From Paludibacter sp963678465 (GTDB lineage: Bacteria; Bacteroidota; Bacteroidia; Bacteroidales; Paludibacteraceae): a stretch of 64,000 nt of DNA. Shown here in pieces: positions 34,261-42,609 of the stretch. Each line of letters starts with the position of its first letter. Position 1 is the stretch's first letter. The notes beneath the pieces were generated by a model, which saw only the letters and a list, made by a program, of their open reading frames with translations, was not told where the DNA came from and searched no databases. The stretch covers positions 806,001-870,000 of the forward strand of contig OY782858.1 of the NCBI GenBank assembly GCA_963678465.1. The letters run 5' to 3'. The position numbers and the translations under genes were made by a program.

Positions 34261-35106
34261 ATGATTCAGGAGATATTTCCCCATCGTTTCGACAATCATT
34301 TCCTTGCCGACAAACAAATTGAAAACAATGATTTTATCCTTCACTTCAAAGACAGAAGCTTGTTGATGAAGATCGACGGGGAAAAGGTTGAATTGCCCCG
34401 AAAATCGGATTTTCAGGAAATATCCGAAGACTCCGACACCACATTTCTTTTTACACTCGACGATGTTTCGTGTTTTATCCTTTGGGATGAACCCCTGACC
34501 GATGCAACCGTTTTTGAATACAAAGAAATCGGCTTTTTCAGAACCATCGGTCAAAGGGAAATTGGTTGGATCAGCGTTGTGGGATTTCATCTGCGAAACT
34601 GGTATGCCGAACATCGCTATTGTGGAAAATGCGGAACCAAAACTTATCACAAAGCCGACGAGAGAGCACTGGTATGCCTCAATTGCAACACCCATTTTTT
34701 TCCAAAAATATCACCGGCAATTATTGTTGCCATTATCAGCAATGATAAGATATTGCTTGCCCGAAACTCCGGTTTTGTAGGAGGTTGGTTTTCGTTGATT
34801 GCCGGTTATGTTGACGTGGGTGAAACCATAGAAGAAACTGTCATTCGCGAGGTGAAGGAAGAAGTTGGCCTCGATGTAAAGAATATCCGCTATTATAAAA
34901 GTCAGCCCTGGCCTTTGTCCGGTTCCTTGATGATTGGGTATATTGCCGAAGCCAACGAGGATCAACCCATTACAATCGACAACGACGAAATAGTAGAAGC
35001 CGCCTGGTTTACCCGCGACAACCTGCCCAACCATCCAACCAATGCGAGCGTTGGCGGAGAATTGATAGAGAAGTTTAAAAACGGAGAACTGACAATGAAT
35101 AATTAA
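34261..35106 (+). CDS. nudC: NAD+ diphosphatase (NADH pyrophosphatase)
   Basis: This 281-residue Nudix enzyme hydrolyses NAD(H) to NMN and AMP and can remove NAD caps from RNA. It has an N-terminal domain (1-115) and a zinc ribbon with Cys121, Cys124, Cys139 and Cys142. The Nudix box at 182-204 (Gly182, Glu188, Arg196-Glu197, Glu200-Glu201) is complete, followed by the NudC signature SQPWPLSGSLM. It is cytosolic. The last residues (LTMNN) are encoded by the start of an aataatgaataatga repeat, so the original C-terminus was probably replaced by repeat sequence. A TATCTTTG box at 34214 may be its promoter. Confidence 0.92.
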   Translation: MIQEIFPHRFDNHFLADKQIENNDFILHFKDRSLLMKIDGEKVELPRKSDFQEISEDSDTTFLFTLDDVSCFILWDEPLTDATVFEYKEIGFFRTIGQREIGWISVVGFHLRNWYAEHRYCGKCGTKTYHKADERALVCLNCNTHFFPKISPAIIVAIISNDKILLARNSGFVGGWFSLIAGYVDVGETIEETVIREVKEEVGLDVKNIRYYKSQPWPLSGSLMIGYIAEANEDQPITIDNDEIVEAAWFTRDNLPNHPTNASVGGELIEKFKNGELTMNN

Positions 35107-35480
35107 TAATGAATAATGAATAATGAATAATTGATAATTGAGGAGTTTGTGAAGTTTTGAGTTTCGGGTTCACTTCGACTTCGCTCAGTGAACGGCTTCA
35201 ATTAATCAGTTATTCAACAGTTCAACGATTCAACGCTTCAACAAAGTCCGGAGACTGTTGACTGTAGACCTTTCAATAATTTCACAGTTCAACAATTCAA
35301 CGATTCAACAATTCAACAATTCAACGATTCAACAATTACTCAGTTATTCAATTATTCAGTTATTCAACGATTCCAGCTCTTAAATTGGCACAACTTGTCC
35401 CGAATTTATCGGGATTTTCAAATTGGCATATACCGCAAGCGGCATCTTCGCTTCGCTACGATTGGCACATTGACTATCTG
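35088..35480. repeat. aataatga microsatellite and phrase-like repeats
   Basis: gaataatgaataatga iterations begin within the nudC stop region. Next come cagttattcaacgattcaac iterations (35205-35375), cagtttccggagactg-type text and a tcccgaatttatcgggat hairpin (35398-35414). A family D phrase caaattggcata follows (35380-35475). No gene is supported in 35107-35750. Confidence 0.7.
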
Positions 35481-35585
35481 AATTTTACTTTTAGAAAACA
35501 GATCATTTTACTTAATCGGCTTTCACAAATATAAGTATCTCTATTTTTTACAAGCGATCGACGACCGTTCTAATTGCACTCATCT

Positions 35586-35624
35586 GTTCCCCTCTCCTCG
35601 GGAGAGGGGTTAGGGGAGAGGTCA
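35586..35624. repeat. GC-rich REP-like hairpin
   Basis: cccctctcctcgggagaggggttaggggagaggt belongs to the same family as the copies inside the porin and glycosyltransferase genes. Confidence 0.75.
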
Positions 35625-35752
35625 TAAAATAAGAATTCAACAAAAGTCAATTTCATATAGCCATCTAATAATCATTTTACATGCGTTTTTTTTTATTCAT
35701 TGTCATATCAATAAATTAACTGCTTGCGAAAGATCAATTACTTACAATAAAA

Positions 35753-35792
35753 AAAGAGAGAGAAAAACAGTTGGTCGTTTTTCTCTCTCTTT
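35753..35792 (-). terminator. Intrinsic terminator of the beta-barrel receptor gene
   Basis: A perfect 16 bp stem, aaagagagagaaaaac, with an 8-base loop. On the minus strand it is followed by a T-run. It lies just past the stop codon of the minus-strand receptor gene. Confidence 0.9.
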
Positions 35793-35805
35793 ATATTCTG
35801 TTCAC

Positions 35806-38613
35806 TTAAAACTCGCCACCGGGTCTTCCTCCGAAACCGGCTCTTCCGGGAGGTCTCATGCCTGGGCCGAAATTATTGAAATCGCGTTGGTTATTGTTAG
35901 CTCCTCCGAATTTCATTATTTTGTAAGTAAAGCTTACAAGGAAATAGGTGGGTAGCGTGTTGTAACTATTGTTCTGAATATAGTTGTCACCAATGGTTTG
36001 TCTTATGTTCAATCGCTGACGTAATATGTCGGTTGCTTTGATTGATAAGGTACCTTTGTTTTTGAATAAAGTTTTATCGATGGCGGCATTCCACATAATT
36101 TCGCTTAAATCCATATTTGTGTAACCTGCACGGTCGGTGTAAGCTATGTCCGAGCTAAGGGTGAAGTTGTAAGGGAAACGAATTACTATATTACCGCGCC
36201 CCGACCAATCGAAAGTCTCGGTAGTTTCGTTTCTCAGGTTGTTCAGCGAGTTGGAATAACCGATATTGCCACGAAGTCCCAATTCAATAAAATCGTGTGT
36301 AAAAGTAAGTGACAGCTCTTCTGAAGCACTGTAATTGCGTGTTTTACTCTCGTCGCCCAACAGAAGATGATCAATATTAATGTCGTCGATATTTACATTT
36401 CGCGAGATATAGCTGTATTGAGAACGGTAACGGGCCGAAGTATTGGTGCTGAAATGTAAACGCTTCTGGATAAGTGGTGTGCTGAACATCACATTCCCCA
36501 TCAGGTTCACCGGCATTACATCCGAGTTGACAGTTTGGCTGTATTGTTTCAGGGTGTTATCGTAAATCTTGTTTGAAACCAATGCGTCTTTTGTTGCTTC
36601 CGCATTCAGGAAAGTATTGAACGATGAAAAGGTTTTATCGTTGAATGTACTGTACATCAATCTGAATGTGTGCGAAAAAGCAGGATTCAACAAAGGATTT
36701 CCAACCGTTTCGGCCATCAGGTCATTGTTGTTTTTTACGGGTTGCATTTGATTGATCGAAGGTTGCTGTGTGCGACCGCGGTAATCGATACGGGCAAACT
36801 TTTTACGGCCAAAGTTGTACTGAAATCTGGCTGTAGGTGCAAAATTAAATACTCCATAAGTTGTATCGGTTACTAATCCGTTGCCATAAGTACGAATGTT
36901 TTTTGTTTGCGAAGGTTGACCGCTCATTCCGAGCATTACATTATATGTTTTCTCTGTAAAACGGTAATTTAATTCTATTGACTCTCTGAAAAATTCATTT
37001 TCAAAGTTATTGCTGTATTCCTCGTCGAATATAGAATAATCGCGCTTGGTTGCATCGTAGCTGTACTGATTCTTTTCGGAAGTGGTGGTGGTAGTGTTCA
37101 CCGACACAGCTGCCTCTATCATGTTTTTATTGTTCCAAAGAGGTTCTACAAACGACATCCGCATACCGGCACTAAATCTGTCGGATATATTTTTTGTTTG
37201 TTGGTCGATATTGATTGTAGTGTCATTTGTGTATTTATTCGAGAGATTATAGCTTTCGCCATTGGTTCTCGAAAAATCGGTGTTCAGATTGATAGTGAAA
37301 GAACGTCCTTTTTTCACTGCCGATTTTTTATTATAAATAAGGTTCAAACCTCCCGAAAGCGAATTGTTTGTTCCATTGTTTATCGAATTACCCCAACTTG
37401 TAGAGTCGTTATCGGTAAGATAAGAGTATTTTCTTTCTGTATAAGAGTCGCTGGTGCTGTAATTCATATTGGGTTGTACAATCAGAGTTTGCAGGCTATC
37501 AATTTTCCATTCCAACTCCAATCGCATATTGGCATCGTATTTATCGTTTTCCGAAATGCTGTTCGATAAATCGTTGTAGGTCGACGACGACAAATAACTG
37601 GTACGGTTACTTTCGGTGTTACTGAAATTGTTGGAGTGATTAAAAGTAACATCACCGCCTATTGTTGTTTTTTTACTCAACATGGAGTTGGTGTTCAATC
37701 CGAAGTTTTGCGATGAGGTAATCCCTGCATTAGCACCACCTCCCCACGATCCACGGCCACGGCTACTTCTTGTGTTGTTCAGGTTGTTGGCTCCTGCATT
37801 GATCGATGTTTGCGATTCGCCATTCAATATATTCAACGAAAGGCCACTATCGTATCTGAAATCTTTGTTGATATCAGCTCCGGCTCCTCCAAATACATTA
37901 CCACTGAGTCCTTTTTTACGATTGGGTTTAGTAGTAAGGTTAATGATACGTTCGGTATCGCCATCTTCGAACCCTGTAAGCTGTGCCATGTCCGATTTTT
38001 GTTCCAACACCTGAATCTTTTCTATCATATCTGCCGATAAGTTTTTGGTGGCTTGTTCCATATCGCCATCAAAAAACTTTTTACCATCCAAACGGATTTT
38101 CTTCACCTCTTCGCCATTCACCATAATTTTTCCATCTGATGAAATTTCGACACCGGGCAGTTTCTTAAGCAAATCTTCCACCACTGCATTTTCCTGTGTT
38201 TTAAAGGCTGTAGCATTGTATTCAAGGGTGTCACCTTTTACAACCAATTGTGCAGCAGTACCTTTCACTTCTACTTCTTTGAGCAATTTTACATTCTCTT
38301 CGAGCTGTATGGGTCTCAGAATAAGGTCTTTCTTTTCTACTGTAATGTCTTTTTTTGATTCGTTATAACCTACTGAGCTGATAACGAGTACATAATTTCC
38401 AGGTTTGATCTTGGGGAGAACGAATCCGCCCTTCATATCGGTTTGAGCGCCTTGCACCAACGACGAGTCTTTGGACGAAAGTAAACGCACTGTTGCCATT
38501 TCTATGGCTTGTCCGTTTTTCTTGTCGAATACCGACGATTGAATACTGTGTTGCGAAAATGTGTAGAGATGAACAGATAAGAAGAGTGAAAGAAGAATGA
38601 AGAGACGTTTCAT
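35806..38613 (-). CDS. TonB-receptor-like outer membrane beta-barrel protein
   Basis: This 935-residue protein has a signal peptide (1-20, YTFSQ) and a carboxypeptidase-regulatory Ig-like domain (~25-105, SSVFDKKNGQAIEMATVRLL). A plug-like domain (~115-235, VVEDLLKKLPGVEISSDGKIMVNGEEVKKIRLDGKKFF) and a barrel of the OMP_b-brl_3 type follow. The C-terminus is an unusual Gly/Pro/Arg-rich tail (NNFGPGMRPPGRAGFGGRPGGEF, split here only by its run length), not the usual terminal aromatic strand. Its ligand is unknown. It stands alone. Confidence 0.85.
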   Translation of the reverse strand: MKRLFILLSLFLSVHLYTFSQHSIQSSVFDKKNGQAIEMATVRLLSSKDSSLVQGAQTDMKGGFVLPKIKPGNYVLVISSVGYNESKKDITVEKKDLILRPIQLEENVKLLKEVEVKGTAAQLVVKGDTLEYNATAFKTQENAVVEDLLKKLPGVEISSDGKIMVNGEEVKKIRLDGKKFFDGDMEQATKNLSADMIEKIQVLEQKSDMAQLTGFEDGDTERIINLTTKPNRKKGLSGNVFGGAGADINKDFRYDSGLSLNILNGESQTSINAGANNLNNTRSSRGRGSWGGGANAGITSSQNFGLNTNSMLSKKTTIGGDVTFNHSNNFSNTESNRTSYLSSSTYNDLSNSISENDKYDANMRLELEWKIDSLQTLIVQPNMNYSTSDSYTERKYSYLTDNDSTSWGNSINNGTNNSLSGGLNLIYNKKSAVKKGRSFTINLNTDFSRTNGESYNLSNKYTNDTTINIDQQTKNISDRFSAGMRMSFVEPLWNNKNMIEAAVSVNTTTTTSEKNQYSYDATKRDYSIFDEEYSNNFENEFFRESIELNYRFTEKTYNVMLGMSGQPSQTKNIRTYGNGLVTDTTYGVFNFAPTARFQYNFGRKKFARIDYRGRTQQPSINQMQPVKNNNDLMAETVGNPLLNPAFSHTFRLMYSTFNDKTFSSFNTFLNAEATKDALVSNKIYDNTLKQYSQTVNSDVMPVNLMGNVMFSTPLIQKRLHFSTNTSARYRSQYSYISRNVNIDDINIDHLLLGDESKTRNYSASEELSLTFTHDFIELGLRGNIGYSNSLNNLRNETTETFDWSGRGNIVIRFPYNFTLSSDIAYTDRAGYTNMDLSEIMWNAAIDKTLFKNKGTLSIKATDILRQRLNIRQTIGDNYIQNNSYNTLPTYFLVSFTYKIMKFGGANNNQRDFNNFGPGMRPPGRAGFGGRPGGEF

Positions 38614-39393
38614 ATAGTACTTTTATAGTTATTTTTTAATTTTTAAAAAAGTGAGAACAAAAAACTCAAGCCATTTTGTTTGGATGATAGTCTTTGTTGT
38701 AACCCCTTGTTATTAATTGAAATAAAAATAGTTTGCAGGCTATTTACAATTAAGGGTTTGACTTTGAGTCAAGCCCTCAGATGCTTTTTTAGAGTAATTT
38801 TATGCGCATTAATAAATCACTAATGTGCCGTTTATTCTCTTAAATGGTAAATAGTACCCCCGATAGCTATCGGGATAAATCGTAAATGCTTTAGTGCCTG
38901 TGAACTGAAATTTTCTCTGGTTTGACTCCAACAAAGTTAAAAGGTTTAATCAATAAATCCTTAATTCTGCATTAAATATAGATTTTTTTTCAAATTTACT
39001 CTTTTTATATTCAAATTATCATCAAAAAGCCGTTTTTACAACAAATATCAAAACAACTGAGGGCTTGACTTTAAGTCAAACCCTCAGTTGTTTTGGTGCT
39101 TTTCTATTGTGGGCTTCATTGAAATCGCAAGGTTTTAATTCTTTACTTAAGTAATTGATATTATTTATTGATATGTTTTTTAATTTCGACCTCTCCCTAA
39201 ATCCCTCTCCCGAGGAGAGGGACTTGTCGAGTGAAAAAATAGAACGAATCTCATAGAATGAGATGCTCTGTCCCCTTTCTCCTTGGGAGAACCAACGGTC
39301 AGCGTAGCTAAAGGGTTAGGGATAGAGGTCTATTCTGTTGAAATTAATCTATAAGGATCAGTTTAACAAACATATCAACAATTATTACCATAT
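38614..39393. repeat. Repeat-rich intergenic region with two related hairpins and REP copy B
   Basis: Hairpins gggtttgactttgagtcaag (38754-38778) and aacaactgagggcttgact, with its complement (39052-39092, one mismatch), share the arm TTGACTT. A ccccgatagctatcggg palindrome sits at 38861-38877. 39163-39390 is the reverse copy of the ~235 bp repeat at 25367-25601, inserted into the tandem array that continues at 39394. The only other signal is a CAAAGTTA -7 complement at 38932. Confidence 0.75.
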
Positions 39394-39745
39394 ACTTATA
39401 TGTATTTAAAACTTTTGTACCTATTGTGGTTTAAATTAAATGATAGAAGGATTCAAAGTCAAACCCTCAGTTGTTTTGGTGTTTTTCTATTGTGGGCTTC
39501 ATTGAAACCGCACGGTTTTAATTCTTAACTTATATGTATTTAAAACTTTTGTACCTATTGTGGTTAAAATTAAATGATAGAAGGATTCAAAGTCAAACCC
39601 TCAGTTGTTTTGGTGCTTTTCTATTGTGGGCTTCATTGAAACCGCAAGGTTTTAATTCTTTACTTATATGTATTTAAAACTTTTGTATCTATTGTGGTTT
39701 AAATTAAATGATAGAAGGATTCAAAGTCAAATCCTCAGTAGTCTA
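39394..39745. repeat. 134 bp tandem repeat, about 2.6 copies
   Basis: The unit begins acttatatgtatttaaaac and includes aaaccctcagttgttttggt and cattgaaaccgc. Starts are at 39394, 39528 and 39662 (period 134). A further partial copy at 39075-39151 lies on the other side of the inserted ~235 bp repeat. Repeats this long, lacking unique spacers, are not CRISPR. Confidence 0.88.
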
Positions 39746-39839
39746 AAAAAGAAATTTCTGAACGCAAATCTCTTCTGATTCGCACAAATTGTAAATTGTA
39801 AATAGTAAATTGTACATATAAAAAGACATTTTTTGCTTA

Positions 39840-40544
39840 TCAAAACAATAAAGCTTCTAATTCGCCTTTTGTCCCGTTAAACAAATTAAAGTCCACACCA
39901 CCTTTCACTCCCGAAATGCTAAACTTATCCGTCGTTTGCCAAAAAGTCCAGTCGCAATCTGGTTTTTGCCGATAGTCGCAAATCCACAGGTAATGTTTGT
40001 TTTTAAGATTCCCATCGAGGTATTGTTTGTAATAATCGTAATCGCAATACACAATCGGTTTTTTGCCGGTTTTACGGGTTACAATTTTCATAAAGTCGGT
40101 CAGTTCTTTGGTGACTACTTTGTTTGAAGGCATATTTGGAGCGTACTCAGCATCCAGTACAAGGGGCAGATCGCCGCTTTTATAACGGGCTGTTTTAAGA
40201 AAATGATTGGCCTGCGCTTCGCCGGTGCTGCGGTACGAAAAGAAATGATACGAACCAACAATGATGCCTTGCTTACGGGCATTTTTATAATTCTCTGTAT
40301 ATTTTTTATCCTTGTGCGATGCGCCTTCGGTGGCTTTGAAGAAAATGAAATGAGGCTTTTGTTTTTTAAGCAATTTCCAGTCGATGGTGCTTTGATGATG
40401 CGAAATATCGATGCCCCAGATTTTTCCTTCCGCTTTAATTTGATGAAAAGTTACTTTACGGTAATTTTGAGCCGAGCCGTTCGACAAAAAGATAAAAAGT
40501 GCGAGTACTAAAAGTGAATATGTTGTTTTTAACCTGAAATGCAT
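39840..40544 (-). CDS. GH25 lysozyme (N-acetylmuramidase)
   Basis: This 234-residue exported enzyme hydrolyses the beta-1,4 bond of peptidoglycan. I start at ATG 40544, which gives a proper signal peptide (MHFRLKTTYSLLVLALFIFL, SNGSAQ). An upstream extension (MVFCCCGCCVFL) is unlikely and overlaps a CAAAAGTA -7 box. The catalytic residues of the GH25 barrel are visible: Asp46 in GIDISHHQ, Asp131 and Glu133 in LVLDAEYAP. VYCDYDYYKQYL and WTFWQTTDKFSISGVKGGVDFN complete the barrel. Its role may be wall remodelling or competition. Confidence 0.9.
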   Translation of the reverse strand: MHFRLKTTYSLLVLALFIFLSNGSAQNYRKVTFHQIKAEGKIWGIDISHHQSTIDWKLLKKQKPHFIFFKATEGASHKDKKYTENYKNARKQGIIVGSYHFFSYRSTGEAQANHFLKTARYKSGDLPLVLDAEYAPNMPSNKVVTKELTDFMKIVTRKTGKKPIVYCDYDYYKQYLDGNLKNKHYLWICDYRQKPDCDWTFWQTTDKFSISGVKGGVDFNLFNGTKGELEALLF

Positions 40545-40574
40545 TGTAAAATTTCTTTTTTTTGTTTCGAAACA

Positions 40575-40582
40575 CAAAAGTA
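40575..40582 (-). promoter_or_regulatory. Candidate -7 box of the lysozyme gene
   Basis: CAAAAGTA on the plus strand is the complement of TAnnTTTG and lies 31 bases upstream of the ATG at 40544, supporting that start. Confidence 0.5.
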
Positions 40583-40840
40583 CCAAAATATACGATTTCG
40601 AAAAATATAAAAAAACACAACAGCCACAACAGCAAAAAACCATTCATTAGCCGGGGATTTTCAGGTCTCCCTTTCTCTATATTCATGCTCTTGGAAATAG
40701 GATGTCTTTGGGTTTGTAATATTTCCAATTTAATATCGATGTTTTAAATGAATCTCATGTCGTTAATTTAAAAAATCTAAGTATATTTGTACTATAAAGT
40801 AATAAGAATAATGCAAGCTTATATTGCTATACAAGTAAAG

Positions 40841-41165
40841 TAGCGTTTATTTTATTAGATTGTAAATTGTACCCCCGATAGCTATCGGAATAAATTGTAA
40901 ATTGTACATATTAAAATTGTAAATAGAAAAATGCTTATTGCTTGCTTCAACTTGTAACGTAGCGTTTATCTAATTAAATTGTAAATTGTACATATTAAAA
41001 TTGTAAATAGAAAGATGCTTATTACTTACTTCAACCAGTAACGTAGCGTTTATCTTATTAAATTGTAAATTGTACATATTAAAATTGTAAATAGAAAAAT
41101 GCTTATTGCTTACTTCAACCTGTAAAGTAGCGTTTATCTTATTAAATTGTAAATTTGTAAATTGT
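40841..41165. repeat. 84 bp tandem repeat upstream of the polysaccharide locus
   Basis: The unit tagcgtttatcttattaaat ... cttcaacctgtaacg starts at 40841, 40960, 41044 and 41128. The first interval is 119 because a 35-base insert carrying a ccccgatagctatcgg palindrome interrupts it. The unit is AT-rich with ttgtaaattgtacatatt inside. No gene is convincing on either strand. Confidence 0.85.
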
Positions 41166-41270
41166 ACATTCTTTCTCCTTCCCACCTGGGACTGAGGAAC
41201 CTTGTTGCGCATAGCAGGATCAAATACAAGCCATACAATAATAGAACAAAGTAACCGAAACAAAGAAAAA

Positions 41271-42107
41271 ATGGAATATACTACGGTAATAAAACCAAAA
41301 AACAAACTTTTCGAAGTCGATTTTAAAGAAATCTGGCAGTACCGCGATTTGTTCTCCATGTTTGTAAAACGCGATATCATTACGCAATACAAACAGACAA
41401 TACTTGGTCCTGCCTGGTTTTTTATTCAACCGGCATTAACAGCTGTTATGTATAAAGTTGCATTCAGTAATATAGCAGGTATAAGTACTGATGGTTTACC
41501 AGATTATTTATTTTATTTGGCAGGTATTGTGTGCTGGCAGTATTTTTCCGACTGTCTGAATAAAACCTCGAGCACTTTCACCACCAATCAGGGCATTTTT
41601 GGTAAAGTGTATTTCCCCCGCCTTATTGTACCCTTGTCAACTGTAACTTCCAATTTGGTACGCATGGGCATACAGTTTTTGCTCTTTGTGGCTGTCTATA
41701 TTTATTATCTTATTGCAGGTGTTCAACTTACTCCCAATATTTATATACTGCTGCTTCCGGTACTTATTTTAATGCTTTCGGGACTTTCGCTTGGCTTTGG
41801 TATCATTATTTCATCCATGACCACCAAATACCGCGATCTCACCATCCTGTTCACTTTTATTGTTCAACTATGGATGTATGCCACGCCTGTAATTTATCCG
41901 CTCAGCAATATGTCACCCGACAAACAATGGATCATGGCTTTGAATCCCGTTACAAGCATTATCGAAGCCTTCAAATTTGCAACAATGGGCGTCGGTACTT
42001 TTAGCTGGGGTATGCTTGGTTATAGCTTTGGGTTTATGGTAGTACTCCTTGGCATCGGCATTGTTGTGTTTAATAAAGTGCAGAGGAGCTTTATGGACAC
42101 AGTTTAA
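41271..42107 (+). CDS. wzm: Polysaccharide ABC exporter permease (Wzm type)
   Basis: This 278-residue inner membrane protein, starting at MEYTTVIKPKNKLFEV, has six helices and belongs to the ABC-2 family. FSMFVKRDIITQYKQTILGPAWFFIQP is the characteristic N-terminal amphipathic region of O-antigen export permeases. It exports lipid-linked polysaccharide with the ATPase at 42610. An upstream start at 41202 is possible but gives an unlikely 23-residue leader. The two exporter genes are separated by the GxxExxY gene instead of being adjacent. Confidence 0.9.
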   Translation: MEYTTVIKPKNKLFEVDFKEIWQYRDLFSMFVKRDIITQYKQTILGPAWFFIQPALTAVMYKVAFSNIAGISTDGLPDYLFYLAGIVCWQYFSDCLNKTSSTFTTNQGIFGKVYFPRLIVPLSTVTSNLVRMGIQFLLFVAVYIYYLIAGVQLTPNIYILLLPVLILMLSGLSLGFGIIISSMTTKYRDLTILFTFIVQLWMYATPVIYPLSNMSPDKQWIMALNPVTSIIEAFKFATMGVGTFSWGMLGYSFGFMVVLLGIGIVVFNKVQRSFMDTV

Positions 42108-42109
42108 GA

Positions 42110-42167
42110 TACGAATTAGACGAATAAGAGCGAATTTTACGAATTAATGCGAATTATACGAATTAAG
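42110..42167. repeat. ACGAATTA-type inverted repeat, left arm
   Basis: atacgaattagacgaataag, agcgaatttt, acgaattaatgcgaatt. Its near reverse complement is at 42537-42602, so the pair encloses exactly the GxxExxY gene. Confidence 0.85.
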
Positions 42168-42566
42168 ATGGTGGAAATATTGTATAAGGACGAAAGTTAT
42201 AAAATAATAGGTTCGTGTATGAAGGTGCATACAGAATTGGGAGCGGGTTTTCTGGAGTTTGTCTATCAGGAAGCGCTCGAAAAGCAATTTATAAAAGATA
42301 GTGTACCCTATCAACGTGAGAAATTATTGAAGATACAATTTGATGGTGAAAATCTCAGGAAAACATTTAAAGCTGACTTTGTATGCTACGACAAAATAAT
42401 TGTAGAATTGAAGGCCGCTATTTTTATTCATAACGACAACATTGAACAAATAAGAAATTATTTAAAAGCAACAAAACTAAAACTCGGATTAATAGTTAAC
42501 TTTGGCGAACCAAGCCTGAAATATAAACGTGTACTTCATTCGCTAAATTCGCTAAATTCGCATTAA
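42147..42566 (+). CDS. GxxExxY family protein
   Basis: This is 139 residues, or 132 if the ATG at 42168 (MVEILYKDESY) is used, which is likelier because 42147-42167 lies in repeat DNA. The hallmark GAGFLEFVY (Gly-x2-Glu-x2-Tyr) is present. A PD-(D/E)XK-like core is suggested by LRKTFKADFVCYDKIIVELKAA with Asp and Glu-x-Lys, followed by the typical NYLKATKLKLGLIVNFG end. The function is unknown; the fold suggests a nuclease. It sits between wzm and wzt inside its own inverted repeats, and the C-terminal SLNSLNSH is repeat-encoded. Confidence 0.85.
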   Translation: MRIIRIKMVEILYKDESYKIIGSCMKVHTELGAGFLEFVYQEALEKQFIKDSVPYQREKLLKIQFDGENLRKTFKADFVCYDKIIVELKAAIFIHNDNIEQIRNYLKATKLKLGLIVNFGEPSLKYKRVLHSLNSLNSH

Positions 42567-42602
42567 TTCGTCTAATTCGTTCTTATTCGTAAAAATTCGT
42601 AT
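42537..42602. repeat. ACGAATTA-type inverted repeat, right arm
   Basis: attcgctaaattcgctaaat, tcgcattaattcgtctaatt, cgttcttattcgtaaaaatt. It is complementary to the left arm over about 55-60 bases with scattered differences. Its first part encodes the last residues of the GxxExxY protein. Confidence 0.85.
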
Positions 42603-42609
42603 ATAAAAA

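Noticed and set aside
39394..39745. CRISPR array
   Set aside because: The repeats are 134 bp and head-to-tail without unique spacers, and no cas genes are present. The 84 bp array at 40841 and the AATATTGAACTG array were rejected for the same reasons.
40545..40643. Longer lysozyme start (MVFCCCGCCVFL)
   Set aside because: It overlaps a candidate -7 box and would place a Cys-rich segment before a good signal peptide.
40970..41392. Minus-strand ORF with 28-residue repeats
   Set aside because: The repeats simply translate the 84 bp DNA tandem array and overlap the wzm start; no start signal or homology is evident.
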